From Umbilicaria muhlenbergii (taxonomy: Eukaryota > Ascomycota > Lecanoromycetes > Umbilicariales > Umbilicariaceae): a stretch of DNA of 64,000 nucleotides. The notes beneath the pieces were generated by a model. The model saw nothing but the letters and a program-made list of their open reading frames with translations. It ran no database searches and had not been told where the DNA came from. Location: assembly GCA_000611775.1 (NCBI GenBank), contig KK106982.1:6504495-6568494 (forward strand), in the 5' to 3' direction. Shown piece after piece: positions 11,686-22,148 of the stretch. The translations under genes and the position numbers were made by a program. Numbering within the stretch: the stretch's first letter is position 1; every line of letters starts with the position of its first letter.

Positions 11686-12852
11686 CTACCTTACTCTAGA
11701 TCTCGAAACCAAGGAAAGTCCGCTGTCCACATTGGGTGATCGAAGTGCAACAAACCTATCTTCAAACTTTTCCACAACGGGCGACAGATGAGAAATCAGT
11801 TCACTATGTCGAATCGCGCCGTTGTATAGTTCTTGTATGTTACCCCTGACGAGCTTGAAGTTGTCTTGATCATGCATGGACTCGTCAAACCGGCACATGT
11901 TCTTATGATCCGCGTCGAGCCTCACAATGTTCTCTCGAGAGCCCGCAAGCCCGAAGGTTGCCGACTCTTTGCTCACAGTCTGCCGCATCCGATTAGCTTT
12001 CAAGCCGCTGCAGGGCTGCAAATCTGGTAGCTTACATCCCCTATACCTTCCCAGAATGAGACGATCTGGTAGCACTCAAGCTGATGCCGCCAAGATTCCT
12101 TCAGCGTGTCAGAGAAGATCGAGCCGTCTTTCAGCGTCTCATATATATCATTCTTCGGCTGTAGCCCAAGTCCACGGGCGACTTTGGCGGCAACAGCTCC
12201 AATCTTCTCACCACCCTCGTGCGGAGTTCCAAAGAACACAAGACCGTATCTGGGCGTGTCAGTAGAAGATCAGGTAGGTTTAGAATTCCACTCACGTTGT
12301 ATTGCGAATACGGGAATACCTCGGGTTGTCATGAGCATTAACAAGCGCCTGTTCCAAAGCATTAGGACGAGCCCTTAGAAGTTCAATCCAAGTGTTGCGC
12401 AGTGGAACTTACTTGCTCGACTAGTATACCCCCCAGACTATATGCCAAGAATAGGATGGGTCGATCAGGGCACTACAACGTCAGTTTACTAGTCCCTCCT
12501 GTAGATGTACCAAGATTGTACTGACTGTGGTTCGTTCCAGATGTAAGTCTTCTAATAAATCATTTGCTTTGTCAAAGAATCGCCCCTTAGTCCCTCCGTA
12601 GGCGAGCTTCGAATTGTACTCGTACAGGAAAATGCGGGCCTTTGGAGTGTATTTTGGCAGATCTTCCCGAAGCCATAGGCGGCCTCCCTCTTCGGGCGGC
12701 TTCCTCGATGTGTTGAAGGCGTGCTCGTGGTCAGACACGCTGCGAGGGTTGAGACCATGGATGGCTATGATACTGACGTTCGTTACGTAAGCTCGAGTTT
12801 CTACCACAAGAAGCCCAATGGACTCACTCGACTTCAGGAGTAGAATTGCCAT
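11686..12852 (-). CDS. Serine-esterase (DUF676-like) domain protein, NLR N-terminal type
   Basis: Five exons: 12852-12526, 12472-12413, 12348-12296, 12249-12036 and 11979-11686 (introns 53, 64, 46 and 56 nt; the first donor is GTCAGT). All frames join, giving about 315 aa. Features of the alpha/beta-hydrolase fold: IIAIHGLNPR (oxyanion HG at residues 32-33), the nucleophile elbow LAYSLGG (Ser121), and LVFFGTPHEGGEK. It ends with the block SATFGLAGSREN..RLDADHKNM, which in many fungal NLR-like and ankyrin/TPR proteins separates the esterase-like domain from NACHT or NB-ARC. Here the reading frame stops soon after, so the protein is either a free-standing esterase module or a truncated receptor. 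Catalytic activity is unproven. Confidence 0.7.
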
Positions 12853-13248
12853 TCTCCCCAGTTCCCTCGACTAATTCCCGAAGCGGCTAGCGTCCAGGAT
12901 CAGCCAGAAACCCCCACAGGACGTCTGCAACGACTGACCATCACATTAACACCCGGAGTCAGTTTTCGAAGCCTTGATGTCAAGCGGCGAGCATGGCTCC
13001 CCTGAGTGCCAGTACTGGCCTCATGGACTTGTCTCTATCTTTTTTCAAGGCAGTTATAGAACGAATTTATGCTGTGCCGCAAAGCTGCATACGACAGCCA
13101 CACCGGCACGAAATCAAGGATCTTCCAATAGAAGTTGTCTTCATAGCAGGGGCACGAATTCTGCCTTAACGCCACCCAGATTTGCGATATACATAGTCCA
13201 TGATTCATTTCGTACCTCCCGAGGTCTTCGGACTAAAGGGCAACCCAA
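12853..13248. other. Short intergenic region
   Basis: About 400 bases between the esterase-domain gene start and the dioxygenase stop. No gene, repeat or RNA is visible; it should contain the esterase gene promoter and the dioxygenase 3' UTR. Confidence 0.4.
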
Positions 13249-14331
13249 TTAATACGTTGCACTCAACCTCTGCACCAAGTACTCCCCACTGTTAATCCCC
13301 TCATACTTCTTGCCGCCCTTCTCCCCCTCCCAAGTCCCCGGCAACGCCTCAATCCAGCCATCGAAATCCGGATTGCAGAAGTATGCCACACTATACCTAG
13401 CCGGATAGTACTCCTCCTGGGCCTTCCCCTCGCCCTGCATCACCGCTGGGGGTTCCACGACTCGATGCTTCGTACTCTTGATCAGATCGTTACTCCACCT
13501 CATCAATAAATCCCCCGCATTGACGACCACGGTACCCTCAATGGGCGTCGCGTCAACGAACTTCCCGCTCGGCGTCATAACTTGCAGTCCCCCGCGCTGG
13601 TCTTGGAACAAGAGCGTAACCGAGCCGTAATCGCTGTGTTCGCCGGCCCTCATTTGCTGTTTACTCTGCTCGAACACGCTCTTGCTCACGGCCGGATAAT
13701 GCAGCAGTCTCAGCGTATTATCCCCTGTCTCCGTGAACCTGTCGAAGAAGGCCTCATCCAGGCCCATGCCCAGCGCAATCGCTCTCATAACCAGACAATG
13801 CAAGTCCTTACACCTGGCAAAGAATTCCTGCATCACCTTTTTAAACTCCGCGCCCGCTTCATCCCCCTCGAAATCCGGCCATCGGTTCGGACATCCCTCC
13901 TCGCCCTCCCGTCCAATCTCGATACTCTCCTTTAGATCCGGATATCCCTCCCTCAGTTTATCCACTTCCTCCTTACTAGTCAACGAGCTCACTTTCTCGC
14001 GCCCCTGCGTGACATAGCCTCTGTTCGATCGCGCGGACGTCCACGAAATGCTGTCTTTCTGCGCCTGGGGTCGCGCGAAGAACGCAGCCGAATGGCCGAA
14101 GACAGAGGCGAGGAGGTCGGGCGGAATTGGATGAGAGTGGAGGTAGAGGAAGCCGGAGGTGCGGAAAGCGTGGAGGATAGATTGGGCGGTGCTGAGTTTT
14201 TCGGACGGCGTGCCGGCGAGGAGAGGGGAAAAATCGATGAGGGGGATGAAGGAGTTGGATGAGGTGCTTGTGGGGGAAAGGTTCGGGAAAGTTGCGGAGG
14301 GCGCCATGCTTTTTGTAGCGTTGTCGACCAC
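13249..14331 (-). CDS. 2-oxoglutarate/Fe(II) dioxygenase, probable thymine 7-hydroxylase
   Basis: Single exon, 360 aa, isopenicillin-N-synthase-like fold. Iron ligands are visible: His232 and Asp234 (GEHSDYGSVTLL) and His289 (STKHRVVEPP). The 2-oxoglutarate grip is Arg312-x-Ser314 (YPARYSVAYF). An N-terminal DIOX_N-like region (FIPLIDFSPLL) is also present. The family is large, so substrate cannot be read from the motifs. The divergent neighbour 393 bp away resembles iso-orotate decarboxylase; thymine 7-hydroxylase makes exactly that enzyme's substrate (thymine to 5-carboxyuracil in three steps). That context is the reason for the proposed name. Start is Met1 or Met9 (MAPSATFP). Confidence 0.7.
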   Translation of the reverse strand: MVDNATKSMAPSATFPNLSPTSTSSNSFIPLIDFSPLLAGTPSEKLSTAQSILHAFRTSGFLYLHSHPIPPDLLASVFGHSAAFFARPQAQKDSISWTSARSNRGYVTQGREKVSSLTSKEEVDKLREGYPDLKESIEIGREGEEGCPNRWPDFEGDEAGAEFKKVMQEFFARCKDLHCLVMRAIALGMGLDEAFFDRFTETGDNTLRLLHYPAVSKSVFEQSKQQMRAGEHSDYGSVTLLFQDQRGGLQVMTPSGKFVDATPIEGTVVVNAGDLLMRWSNDLIKSTKHRVVEPPAVMQGEGKAQEEYYPARYSVAYFCNPDFDGWIEALPGTWEGEKGGKKYEGINSGEYLVQRLSATY

Positions 14332-14724
14332 CCGCTTGGGAATAGATGCAATTTCGGGATCGCAAGGCCGTGACCCGTCCAGATACTATGAGATGGCTCG
14401 GTTTTGAAGAGATACTCACCACAAGTCTCTTCGGAATATGTATTCAGACCGAGAATGGAAGTACAGGTCAATTAACACGGTTCTTATCAGAGGGGGTGAG
14501 GCCGCTGTCTGGGACTGATAAGGACGCTCCGCGGCTTATCGCAAAACGTGGGGTTATGGATGCATCAACTGAAGGAGCACATTCGCCTCGCACCACGTAC
14601 CCGAAAGACCTCAATTGAAGACCTGCTCTTTCCAACATTGTCCATCGCCAATGAATCACTAAACACATCGCCGCAACAACTACCTCTCCCCTCTCTTCCA
14701 CAACCATTACCCCCCGCAACAACC
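14332..14724. promoter_or_regulatory. Divergent promoter shared by dioxygenase and decarboxylase genes
   Basis: A 393 bp spacer between two start codons pointing away from each other. The decarboxylase side has a long CT/CA-rich leader with CAACAACC just before the ATG, typical of a fungal 5' UTR. The arrangement would allow co-regulation of the two proposed salvage enzymes. No transcription-factor site can be claimed. Confidence 0.45.
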
Positions 14725-15776
14725 ATGGCCGCCCCCATCATCGACATCCACACACACATCTACCCCCCCTCCTACATCGCCCTCCTAAAATCCCGCACCC
14801 AAATCCCCTACATCTCCCACCCCCCCTCCAGNNNNNNCTCCCCCCCCACCTCCACGGCCGCCCCCTCGACCCCGCCTACACCTCCCTCCCCGCCAAACTC
14901 TCCTTCATGACCACGCACTCCATCGCCACCTCCGTCATCTCCCTCGCAAACCCCTGGCTGGACTTCCTTTCCCCACCCGAAGGCCCCCCCGCCGCGCGAA
15001 TGGTCAACGACGAACTAAACGCTCTTTGCGCCGCACACCCGGGGCGACTATTCGCGTTCGCGACACTCCCGCTGTCGGCGCCGGTGGGGGAGGTGGTCAA
15101 GGAAGTAGAGCGCGTGAAGGGGTTGGAGTATATTAGAGGCGTGATCATGGGGACGACGGGGTTGGGGCGGGGGCTGGATGATAGAGCGCTGGAGCCGGTG
15201 TGGGCGGCGCTGGAGGCGTCCGGGTTATTGCTGTTTCTGCATCCGCATTACGGGTTGCCGGGTGAAGTGTTTGGGCCGCGGGCGCACGAGTACGGACACG
15301 TACTCCCCCTTGCGCTGGGGTTTCCGCTGGAGACGAGTATCGCGTTCACGCGGATGTATCTCGGTGGGGTGTTTGAGACTTTCGAGGGGTTGAAGGTGTT
15401 GGTCGCGCATAGTGGGGGCACGGTGCCGTTTCTGGCGGGCAGGATTGAGAGCTGTGTGAAGCATGAGCGGGGGTTTAGGGATGCAGAGGGGAAGGAGTTG
15501 CAGAGGAGGGGGATCTGGGATGTGTTGAGGAGGAATGTTTGGTTGGATGCGGTGATATATTCGGAGGTGGGGTTGAAGGCGGCGGTGGAGGCGGTGGGGA
15601 GGGAGAGGGTGCTTTTTGGCACCGACCATCCATTTTTCCCGCCGTTGGATGAATGCGATGGGGAGTGGCCGAGTGTGAGGATGAATGTGGAGGCTGTGAG
15701 GGGGACGTTTGGAGATGATGAGGAGGCGGCGCGTATGGTGCTGGGCGGGAATGCTATTGAGTTGTTGAAATTGTGA
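14725..15776 (+). CDS. Iso-orotate (uracil-5-carboxylate) decarboxylase, interrupted by an assembly gap
   Basis: Amidohydrolase-2/ACMSD-superfamily protein. The start at 14725 gives MAAPIIDIHTHIYPPSYIAL, with metal ligands His9 and His11. The frame then meets six N (14832-14837), after which the good frame is shifted and resumes as HGRPLDPAYTSLPAKLSFM and continues to the stop at 15776. Later motifs are LFLHPHYGLPGEVFGPR, HSGGTVPFLAGRIESC and FGTDHPFFPP (Asp ligand). These agree closely with what I recall of the fungal iso-orotate decarboxylase, the last step of thymine salvage (5-carboxyuracil to uracil + CO2). The family normally has some 30 more residues between the two parts, so the N run probably hides missing sequence. 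The frame break is therefore most likely an assembly fault, not decay. Confidence 0.75.
14832..14837. other. Assembly gap (six N)
   Basis: A run of six N lies in a C-rich tract inside the decarboxylase gene. The flanking coding frames do not match across it, so the true gap length is not six. Confidence 0.98.
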
Positions 15777-15999
15777 TGGAAATGAAACGAAAAGCCAGAT
15801 ATTCAGGGATTGATAAGAAGCACAAACTCATGATAGATGTACGCTGTAGCATGTATGCGAAGATATGAGGGAAAGCATGAAACAAGCTGGAAGCGAGCTC
15901 CCGTAAAGAATATCTGCAGAGGTATGTATTCATACCACAAACTGGATATAGCTTCAGATAAAACTCCACACGACTAGATTGCAAGTTCAGTTGTGATTG

Positions 16000-17574
16000 T
16001 TAGATGTCTTCCATCTCATCCCACGCAATACGGCTGGACAGAACTTCCCAACCTACCAAGCGCTCCACCTCCCGCTTGAACCAGTCCGTCACTTCGTCTT
16101 CTTTCACGACAACTACCTCGCAGCTGAGACTTAGTTTGGGGTCTTTCAGCTCGTCCAGAGCGTTCGCAAAGTCTGCATCATCACCGTCAAAGAAGCCCTT
16201 GAGAAGAGTGTGTTGTAGCCTCCTCTTCGCCCGTTCAGCTAGGTTAACTTTAACATTCGTTGTTGGTAACCGGTTGTCCTTGGATGGCAATGTTGTTGGC
16301 GCATCAACACCTCGAAGTCCTACATCAGGTCTCCTCGTATGCCGCATATTCCGGTCGAAAAGAACAATCGCCCTCTCAAGGATCCAAATCAAAGACGGTG
16401 CGCTCGCCTTCGCTGAGACCAGCCTCTTGTCGGGCTTGTTGTTACTATCGCTACCCTCGGGTACAGACGGTATTCCCTCACATTCGCTGTCTCCAAATAC
16501 GAACAAACGCAACACTTGCCGGATTCTTTCGAGCAGAACGTACAAGAAACCCTCAAAGATCTGCTGATGGGCTTCATTGGTGGATGCTGCGTCAGGAGGG
16601 TTGAGACTGGCTATCATCATGACTAGTAATCTCGAGATTCGCAGGCAAAAACCGTCTGGACATTGTGCGTATGATGTAGCCGGAACGGCTTTCTTGGTCT
16701 TGGTGTCACCTCTCTTGAGTGCTTGCTTGGGCCGTTCCAAGCCATCACAGGTAGCAATAAAGTTGAGTGCTTCGCGGAAAAGCTTGATAATATTGTATAT
16801 AACCTGTCCCTGTAGCATTGCGCCTGGGGGATCAATAGCTAACTTGTTCAAGCCTTTGAGGATGTAGCAAAAGGTTCGAAAGAGGACTCGTAACAAGATC
16901 TCATGATCTTCAATAATCTTTGCTTGGACTTGGGCTGCCTTGTTGACGTGGCCGCGGGTAACATTAACTATAGATGTTGTATGCTTCTCATGTTCCGGTG
17001 GGTGGGTGACTTTTGATTCCCAGAGAGCTTGTCCGATAACGGAGGTCAGTTGAACGAGTATAGATGCAAGATCCAATGGGTTCGGCGCCTTCCGCGCTAT
17101 AAGTTGTTGAAGTGTGTGGAGGTGTCGAATCTGTGAATTGGCTACAAGATTCATCAGCAGGTCAGTTGTCAAATGCTCATTGTGAACGTTACCGGTCCCT
17201 GCGAAGGTCAAAACTTCTAGTTCACCCATAATGAGAGCGGTCTTCGCCTCGACCTTGCTTGCCAGCGTCGATCCCTCAGCCGCTTTTGTAGAACGCGAGG
17301 GCACCGATTCTATGGCATCCCTTTTGCGTTTCCTTTGCGAAGCGTTCTCCGGTGTGAGGGTGGCTGTTTCCTTTGTCTTTCCGCGTAGGCCCTCATTCTG
17401 CACCTCAAGTTCGAACACTCTATCTTGCAATGCCGTCTGTACAGCCTGAGAATTCGCATAGGCTGTTTTCCAAAAGGCCACGCTGTCAATGTAATCCTGG
17501 GGTTGTGGAATTTTAGTTATTGCGCGTCGAAGTTGTAGGATATAGTCTATAGCCATTAAAACTTCCTGCCGCAA
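16000..17574 (-). CDS. Hypothetical helical protein
   Basis: Single exon, 524 aa, start MRQEVLMAIDYILQLRRAI at 17574; Met7 is an alternative. I do not recognise the family. The N-terminal ~85 residues form a predicted coiled coil (QTALQDRVFELEVQNEGLRG), followed by a basic patch (SQRKRKRD, about 89-96, possible nuclear signal). The middle (about 130-430) is rich in Leu and Ile and looks all-helical with repeat-like hairpins. The C-terminus is acidic. Length, intactness and codon use are those of a real gene; it faces the decarboxylase gene tail to tail. Confidence 0.65.
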   Translation of the reverse strand: MRQEVLMAIDYILQLRRAITKIPQPQDYIDSVAFWKTAYANSQAVQTALQDRVFELEVQNEGLRGKTKETATLTPENASQRKRKRDAIESVPSRSTKAAEGSTLASKVEAKTALIMGELEVLTFAGTGNVHNEHLTTDLLMNLVANSQIRHLHTLQQLIARKAPNPLDLASILVQLTSVIGQALWESKVTHPPEHEKHTTSIVNVTRGHVNKAAQVQAKIIEDHEILLRVLFRTFCYILKGLNKLAIDPPGAMLQGQVIYNIIKLFREALNFIATCDGLERPKQALKRGDTKTKKAVPATSYAQCPDGFCLRISRLLVMMIASLNPPDAASTNEAHQQIFEGFLYVLLERIRQVLRLFVFGDSECEGIPSVPEGSDSNNKPDKRLVSAKASAPSLIWILERAIVLFDRNMRHTRRPDVGLRGVDAPTTLPSKDNRLPTTNVKVNLAERAKRRLQHTLLKGFFDGDDADFANALDELKDPKLSLSCEVVVVKEDEVTDWFKREVERLVGWEVLSSRIAWDEMEDI

Positions 17575-17930
17575 ATGGAGAGTAATTGGTGCATACCCTT
17601 AAGCGAGACACCGGCAGGCTTCGATATTGTAACTCTCAAAGCAACAGCGAGAGAATCACGACGTCTTGATGACTGCTTCGACGGCTCGACCGGATTCATG
17701 CTTCAATTGACATGGATATTACATTTAGCAAAGTGTGTCGGGTCAAACCGTTGGTGTTGCCGAAATTCGCTTCGTATCTTGTAGTGCCGATTTAGGGCTT
17801 GGGGTCCGCATGTGAATTTCATTAGGAGAACGCTGGACCTGAGGTTGATGTATGATCAAGTGGTATCGACTCTACCCAACACGTACTCGCTTTTCGACTG
17901 ACATTGTGGCAAATATCAAGGGCTTATCTT
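17575..17930. other. Short intergenic region
   Basis: About 350 bases between the hypothetical gene start and the CorA-like gene stop. No further feature is visible. Confidence 0.4.
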
Positions 17931-20033
17931 TCAGCGCTCTTTTTCTTTAGCTTCACGTTCCCCTCTAGCCTTCCTTGAACGAGAGATGCCTCTCCTTTGA
18001 ACGGTATTTAGAAGCCACCGATAGATCATATCGCGCCTATCGTGCAAAGAGGTCAGCGAGTAGGCTCTCTTGCCACGTCACGGTAATCTGATAAGTCATA
18101 CTCACATCAGATATATGCACGTTACGAATGCCACAGGTAGTGCTATAATCCAGAAGAAGCTATACGAGAATATTAGCGACAAGAGCAGCACGAGGCAGCG
18201 GGAATGGCACTTACGCGTCGCTATGGTTGTGGGCACCGGTGAAGTCCACGAAGTTCATGCCGAAATATCCCTGTACACATACTTAGCCGAACACCTGATA
18301 AGTGGAAGATGATACAGTACGGTCAAGAAGGTTAAAGGTAAGAAAAGGATGGTGACAAGTGTGAGCTGTTTCATGCTCTCGTTTTGGTAGGCGCCTGAAA
18401 CGTTGTCAGCCCACCACGAAGCAACACAGCAGTCAGAACTTACTGATCGTGTTGAAGATCAGATCAATCATGTTGTCCGCAGACCTTCTCATCTGATCCA
18501 ATCCCTGAGTGATGAGGATGCAGTGATCTTCTACGTCGCCGAGATAGGTGTTTGTCATAGGGCTTATGGTGACGCTCGAGGTGCTGATCTTCCCTGGCTT
18601 TCCGCTCAGGCCTGGTGTCCCGATTGGTTCACTTTTGTGATCTCGTAGTGAATTCACAAGGTTGACGATGGGAGAAATATTCGCCCTGAACTGCGAGATC
18701 TCAGAGGTCAAGATGTATAATGATTTCGTGCGCTTTATACTAGGCTCAGTGAGTACATCGAGCTCAAGTTCTCCGATTGCATCTTGATAGGCGGTGGAGA
18801 CCGGAATCGCTAGGCTAGGTCCCACTGTCAGTAGACTGTATGAAGACGATGGCATTTTCCAAACTCACTCAATGATAGCGTCAATAATTGCCTGGGTCAG
18901 CATACTGGCATCCGACGAACGCCTCAAAATTGTCTCGGGAGCGCTCAGACGCGTGATGATCGGCGTTTCGATGTCCTCAGCCGAGCTCTCGAAGAACGAA
19001 ATGACTGTGTTGTCGGCTGTGAGGAAGACTGACACCTGCTCGACGCTGACCCCAAGATTTTTGGAAGACAAGGCGGAATACTTTTCCATGAAAGCGATGC
19101 GTTCCTCATTTGGTCCGCCGTGAAACCGTTGAAGGGTCCGAACCGTAGTGAGAGGCGCGTGTGATGATGTAGCAGTATGGGCGATAATGGAGCCATTCGT
19201 AGCACCTTGCATGTTCCCTGAGGATTGGGAAGGTTTAGAAATCGTGGCCTTGGAGCGACCTGATTCCATAGTCTTCCTCAAGGAGGTCAGAAAGGACTTC
19301 TTTTTCCGCCTCTTCGCGTGCTTTTGCAATCCTGGTTTCTCTTCCCCTGAACAGTCAGAATCGCTGTCAGAATCATTGTGAAGATGTATCAGCTTCTGCA
19401 GCGGTAGGACAACTGTGTAACATTGAGTAAGAAGCAGCCTCAAGGATGGCAACCCGTGGTAGGCCTACTATATGTATGATCCGAGTACCAGTCCGCCTTT
19501 GTCCGATTTCTTGTGTTCATCAAATCTTCAATAGCTAACCGGTGCAGCCCTTTATCGTTCCCTAGCAACTTGATCACGTCCCAACTCAAACCATTGACAC
19601 TGATCCACCGGGAGACCACCCAATCCTCCCTCGGCCGATCCATGAAGGGCCCCAAACTCTTATTGTCTAGATGATGCATCTGCATATAGTCTTGCGAAAA
19701 ATCCACCACAGTTATCTCGCAGGCCTGCTGTAAAGGCGGCCCATGAGGAGAGGAATGGCCATCGTGGTCTGCATTGGTATCTATGCCGGGCTCTTGTCCA
19801 GGTTGCCACTGACGGCCATGCTGCTGTGGGCCATATGCTTTCGCAGTGTTTGAGCGTATTGGCCGACGCTTCGCAGTCTCTATTGACTCTCGGGAGAAGC
19901 TAGTGGTAGGTCTGACGGGGAAGGTATGGGACAGCGGTGTTTTGGGTACTTGGGCTTCCAGGTCGATATGCGCAGGACGCACTGGGGTTGTCGTGGCGCG
20001 CGGAGGCGCCGAGAAGTCTCTAGAGTCTGACAT
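17931..20033 (-). CDS. CorA-family Mg2+ transporter
   Basis: Seven exons: 20033-19469, 19412-18869, 18814-18444, 18394-18321, 18270-18215, 18159-18106 and 18036-17931. The six introns are 49-69 nt and every phase fits, giving about 589 aa. The cytosolic N-terminus contains [20 protein letters not shown] and [21 protein letters not shown], then a charged, Lys-rich insert ([10 protein letters not shown]). The C-terminus has the CorA hallmark: membrane helix [20 protein letters not shown] with GMN at about 522-524, a short outside loop (AHNHSDA), and a second helix ([17 protein letters not shown]). A basic tail ([16 protein letters not shown]) follows. CorA/Alr1 proteins form pentameric channels for Mg2+ at the plasma or vacuolar membrane. 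An upstream in-frame Met at 20081 is possible; 20033 ([11 protein letters not shown]) was preferred. Confidence 0.85.
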
Positions 20034-22148
20034 TACGGCTTCAACTTTGTAGAGTTGCGGAGTCGCGTCAAACCCTCTCAATCCACGGGGTGGAGGGCCG
20101 ACTCCAAATAGGGGCTACCTCAGAGATCCTGTCTGAAATCGTAGCACGAACTGTATTGTTAGTAAAGCCAGCGAGTCAACAGCTGCGCAGACTGAGTAAA
20201 GGTGAGGTTAAAAGCAGTTGCGGATCTGCTAAGAGCTAGGAGCCGTGTTGCTATTCGCCCATTGAGTACATGTAGGTACCTTACCTTACCTTACTCTACT
20301 TTTGGTGAGCTCCTTGTGCTAAGCTTTCTGACATCACCACGCACACGCCACGCTAGCGTGCAAGCGGCTCACACGTGCAAGCAGTTAAGAAACAGTTGAT
20401 TTGCGTGCCCTCAGCCATCCTACTTCATGTCACGGTAATGCCATGTAAAATTCCTCCTCTATCTGGAGTGAACAATGATGCTTTCTGACGAAGCAAATGA
20501 TGGAAGTTTGCTCGTCCTTACATCACAACTATAATTGAAATAAATAATAGAGGCTTCCGCTGCCAGTCAACCACCACGTCGTCGCAAAGCCACGTCTACG
20601 AAGTAGCAGTCGACTTCCTTTGCTCTAAGGTAATGACCCTTTACGAACTGCGTGAAGACAATTTCCAGACTTAGTGGATCACATTATTCTGCAGGCTGTC
20701 ATTGTTTCACTTTTCTGCTACGAAACAGCAGTACCTTATGCTGAAGGGAAAACAGGATGTAGGATACCATAAGACTGTGAAGCTGACAACAGTCAGCATG
20801 GTGAAGGCACTTGGTCTAAGCACCAATTCGACACGATTAGTCAACCACTTGGAGGGTGGGAAATCAACAGAGGCTCACATGACTTTTAAGGAGCGAGAGG
20901 AGGCGACGTCTGCACCAGGATGATGTGAGACTTAACAAGGCACGCAAGGCTTGGAATATTGCAGCGCCAAGCCAGGTTTACTCCGAGTAGCTGTCTACAA
21001 GCCGAGTTGGAATTTTGGTGCCATGAAGATGATTTTCTTGTCAGAGGGGTCGAACGGGAGGTAGCAAATACATCTCATGGATGGCCTCAAATATTCTTCA
21101 TTATGCCGTGAGACTGTGAAGATGTATATCTATGAGGAGTTGTCTTTCAATGCTCGGCTGGGAATGACGTTTGGCGGCACAGCGCCGACTTGTAACACCT
21201 TGTACGCAGTCCTCGAAACCTTAGCATTGCGCCGCGGTTTTACGATCGCGTTCAATTCTCACTGGCCGAGACTTTGTAATATCCCTACCTGGTTTGCCAC
21301 TGGCAGCATCCGCCTCCATGCAACAACAAGAGAGGGGCTCGCAAGAGTGAAATTATATTGGAGGAGACCCAAAGCAAAGTGTTGGAACGCGTGTGAATGA
21401 TTAGGGCAAGGGCCGGAATCCGTCCGCAGCCATGTGGTCGCTTCCAGTTGACGCCGATCTTGTTGAAAGAAACTCGACAGCGCGGAGACAGCGCAGATCC
21501 GCCCTCGGCTAGGAAAGCACGGACAGAATTTCGTCATGTCCAGATCATCTTCAATCTTCAACGGTCAGCCATACGTTGTACGTCCACGACCCCACCGCCT
21601 TATCAGTCATCACCCTTTTACCGACGCTCAACCAGGGTATGCATATAGATAGACACACCTCGCACCCAATCAATTGAGCCATACTGTGCTCCACGCGACA
21701 CAGTGGATGTGGGCAGAAAAGGACAAGCTGCACTTTCTTGGCATTGGGAATTTTGCTTTCTTGGTTAGATATCGCCCCTCGACAATTAGTACCGCCTTTG
21801 CTGCCCCACTCCGAACAACCGCCACAAACCTTCGTCTATCTTCAATCATTCTCGGGGATCCCCAGGACAAAGCGTCTCCCGATCTGGGGGCCAACCGTGT
21901 CGTTCCCCTCCGACCCTCACCGCCACCTCCATCACGGAATTCTACAACCCGGCGAGCTGGAGCGGCGACTGGGCGCAACCAGATCCTGGATGGTCCAACG
22001 ACCATCACACGAGGTATCGGCGCGGGAAACGAACGATTGGGGCATTGGAACTTGAAAGGGGGCTCTGGAGGACTGCATATCTATAAGGAGGAACACCGGG
22101 CTTATCCGAAGAAGCTCCTTCCTACTGCACCAGTCGTGGACGGTCAAC
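20034..22148. other. Intergenic region between CorA-like and antiporter genes
   Basis: About 2.1 kb, holding divergent promoters. A short direct repeat (TACCTTACCTTACCTTAC) lies around 20277-20296; such CCTTA runs are common in ascomycete promoters. From about 21650 to 22148 a CT-rich leader probably forms the 5' UTR of the antiporter. The open frames here (for example 21674-22267) overlap that leader and are not convincing genes. Confidence 0.4.

Noticed and set aside
20277-20296. CCTTA repeats as telomere-like DNA
   Set aside because: The unit is not the TTAGGG/CCCTAA type and it lies between ordinary genes.
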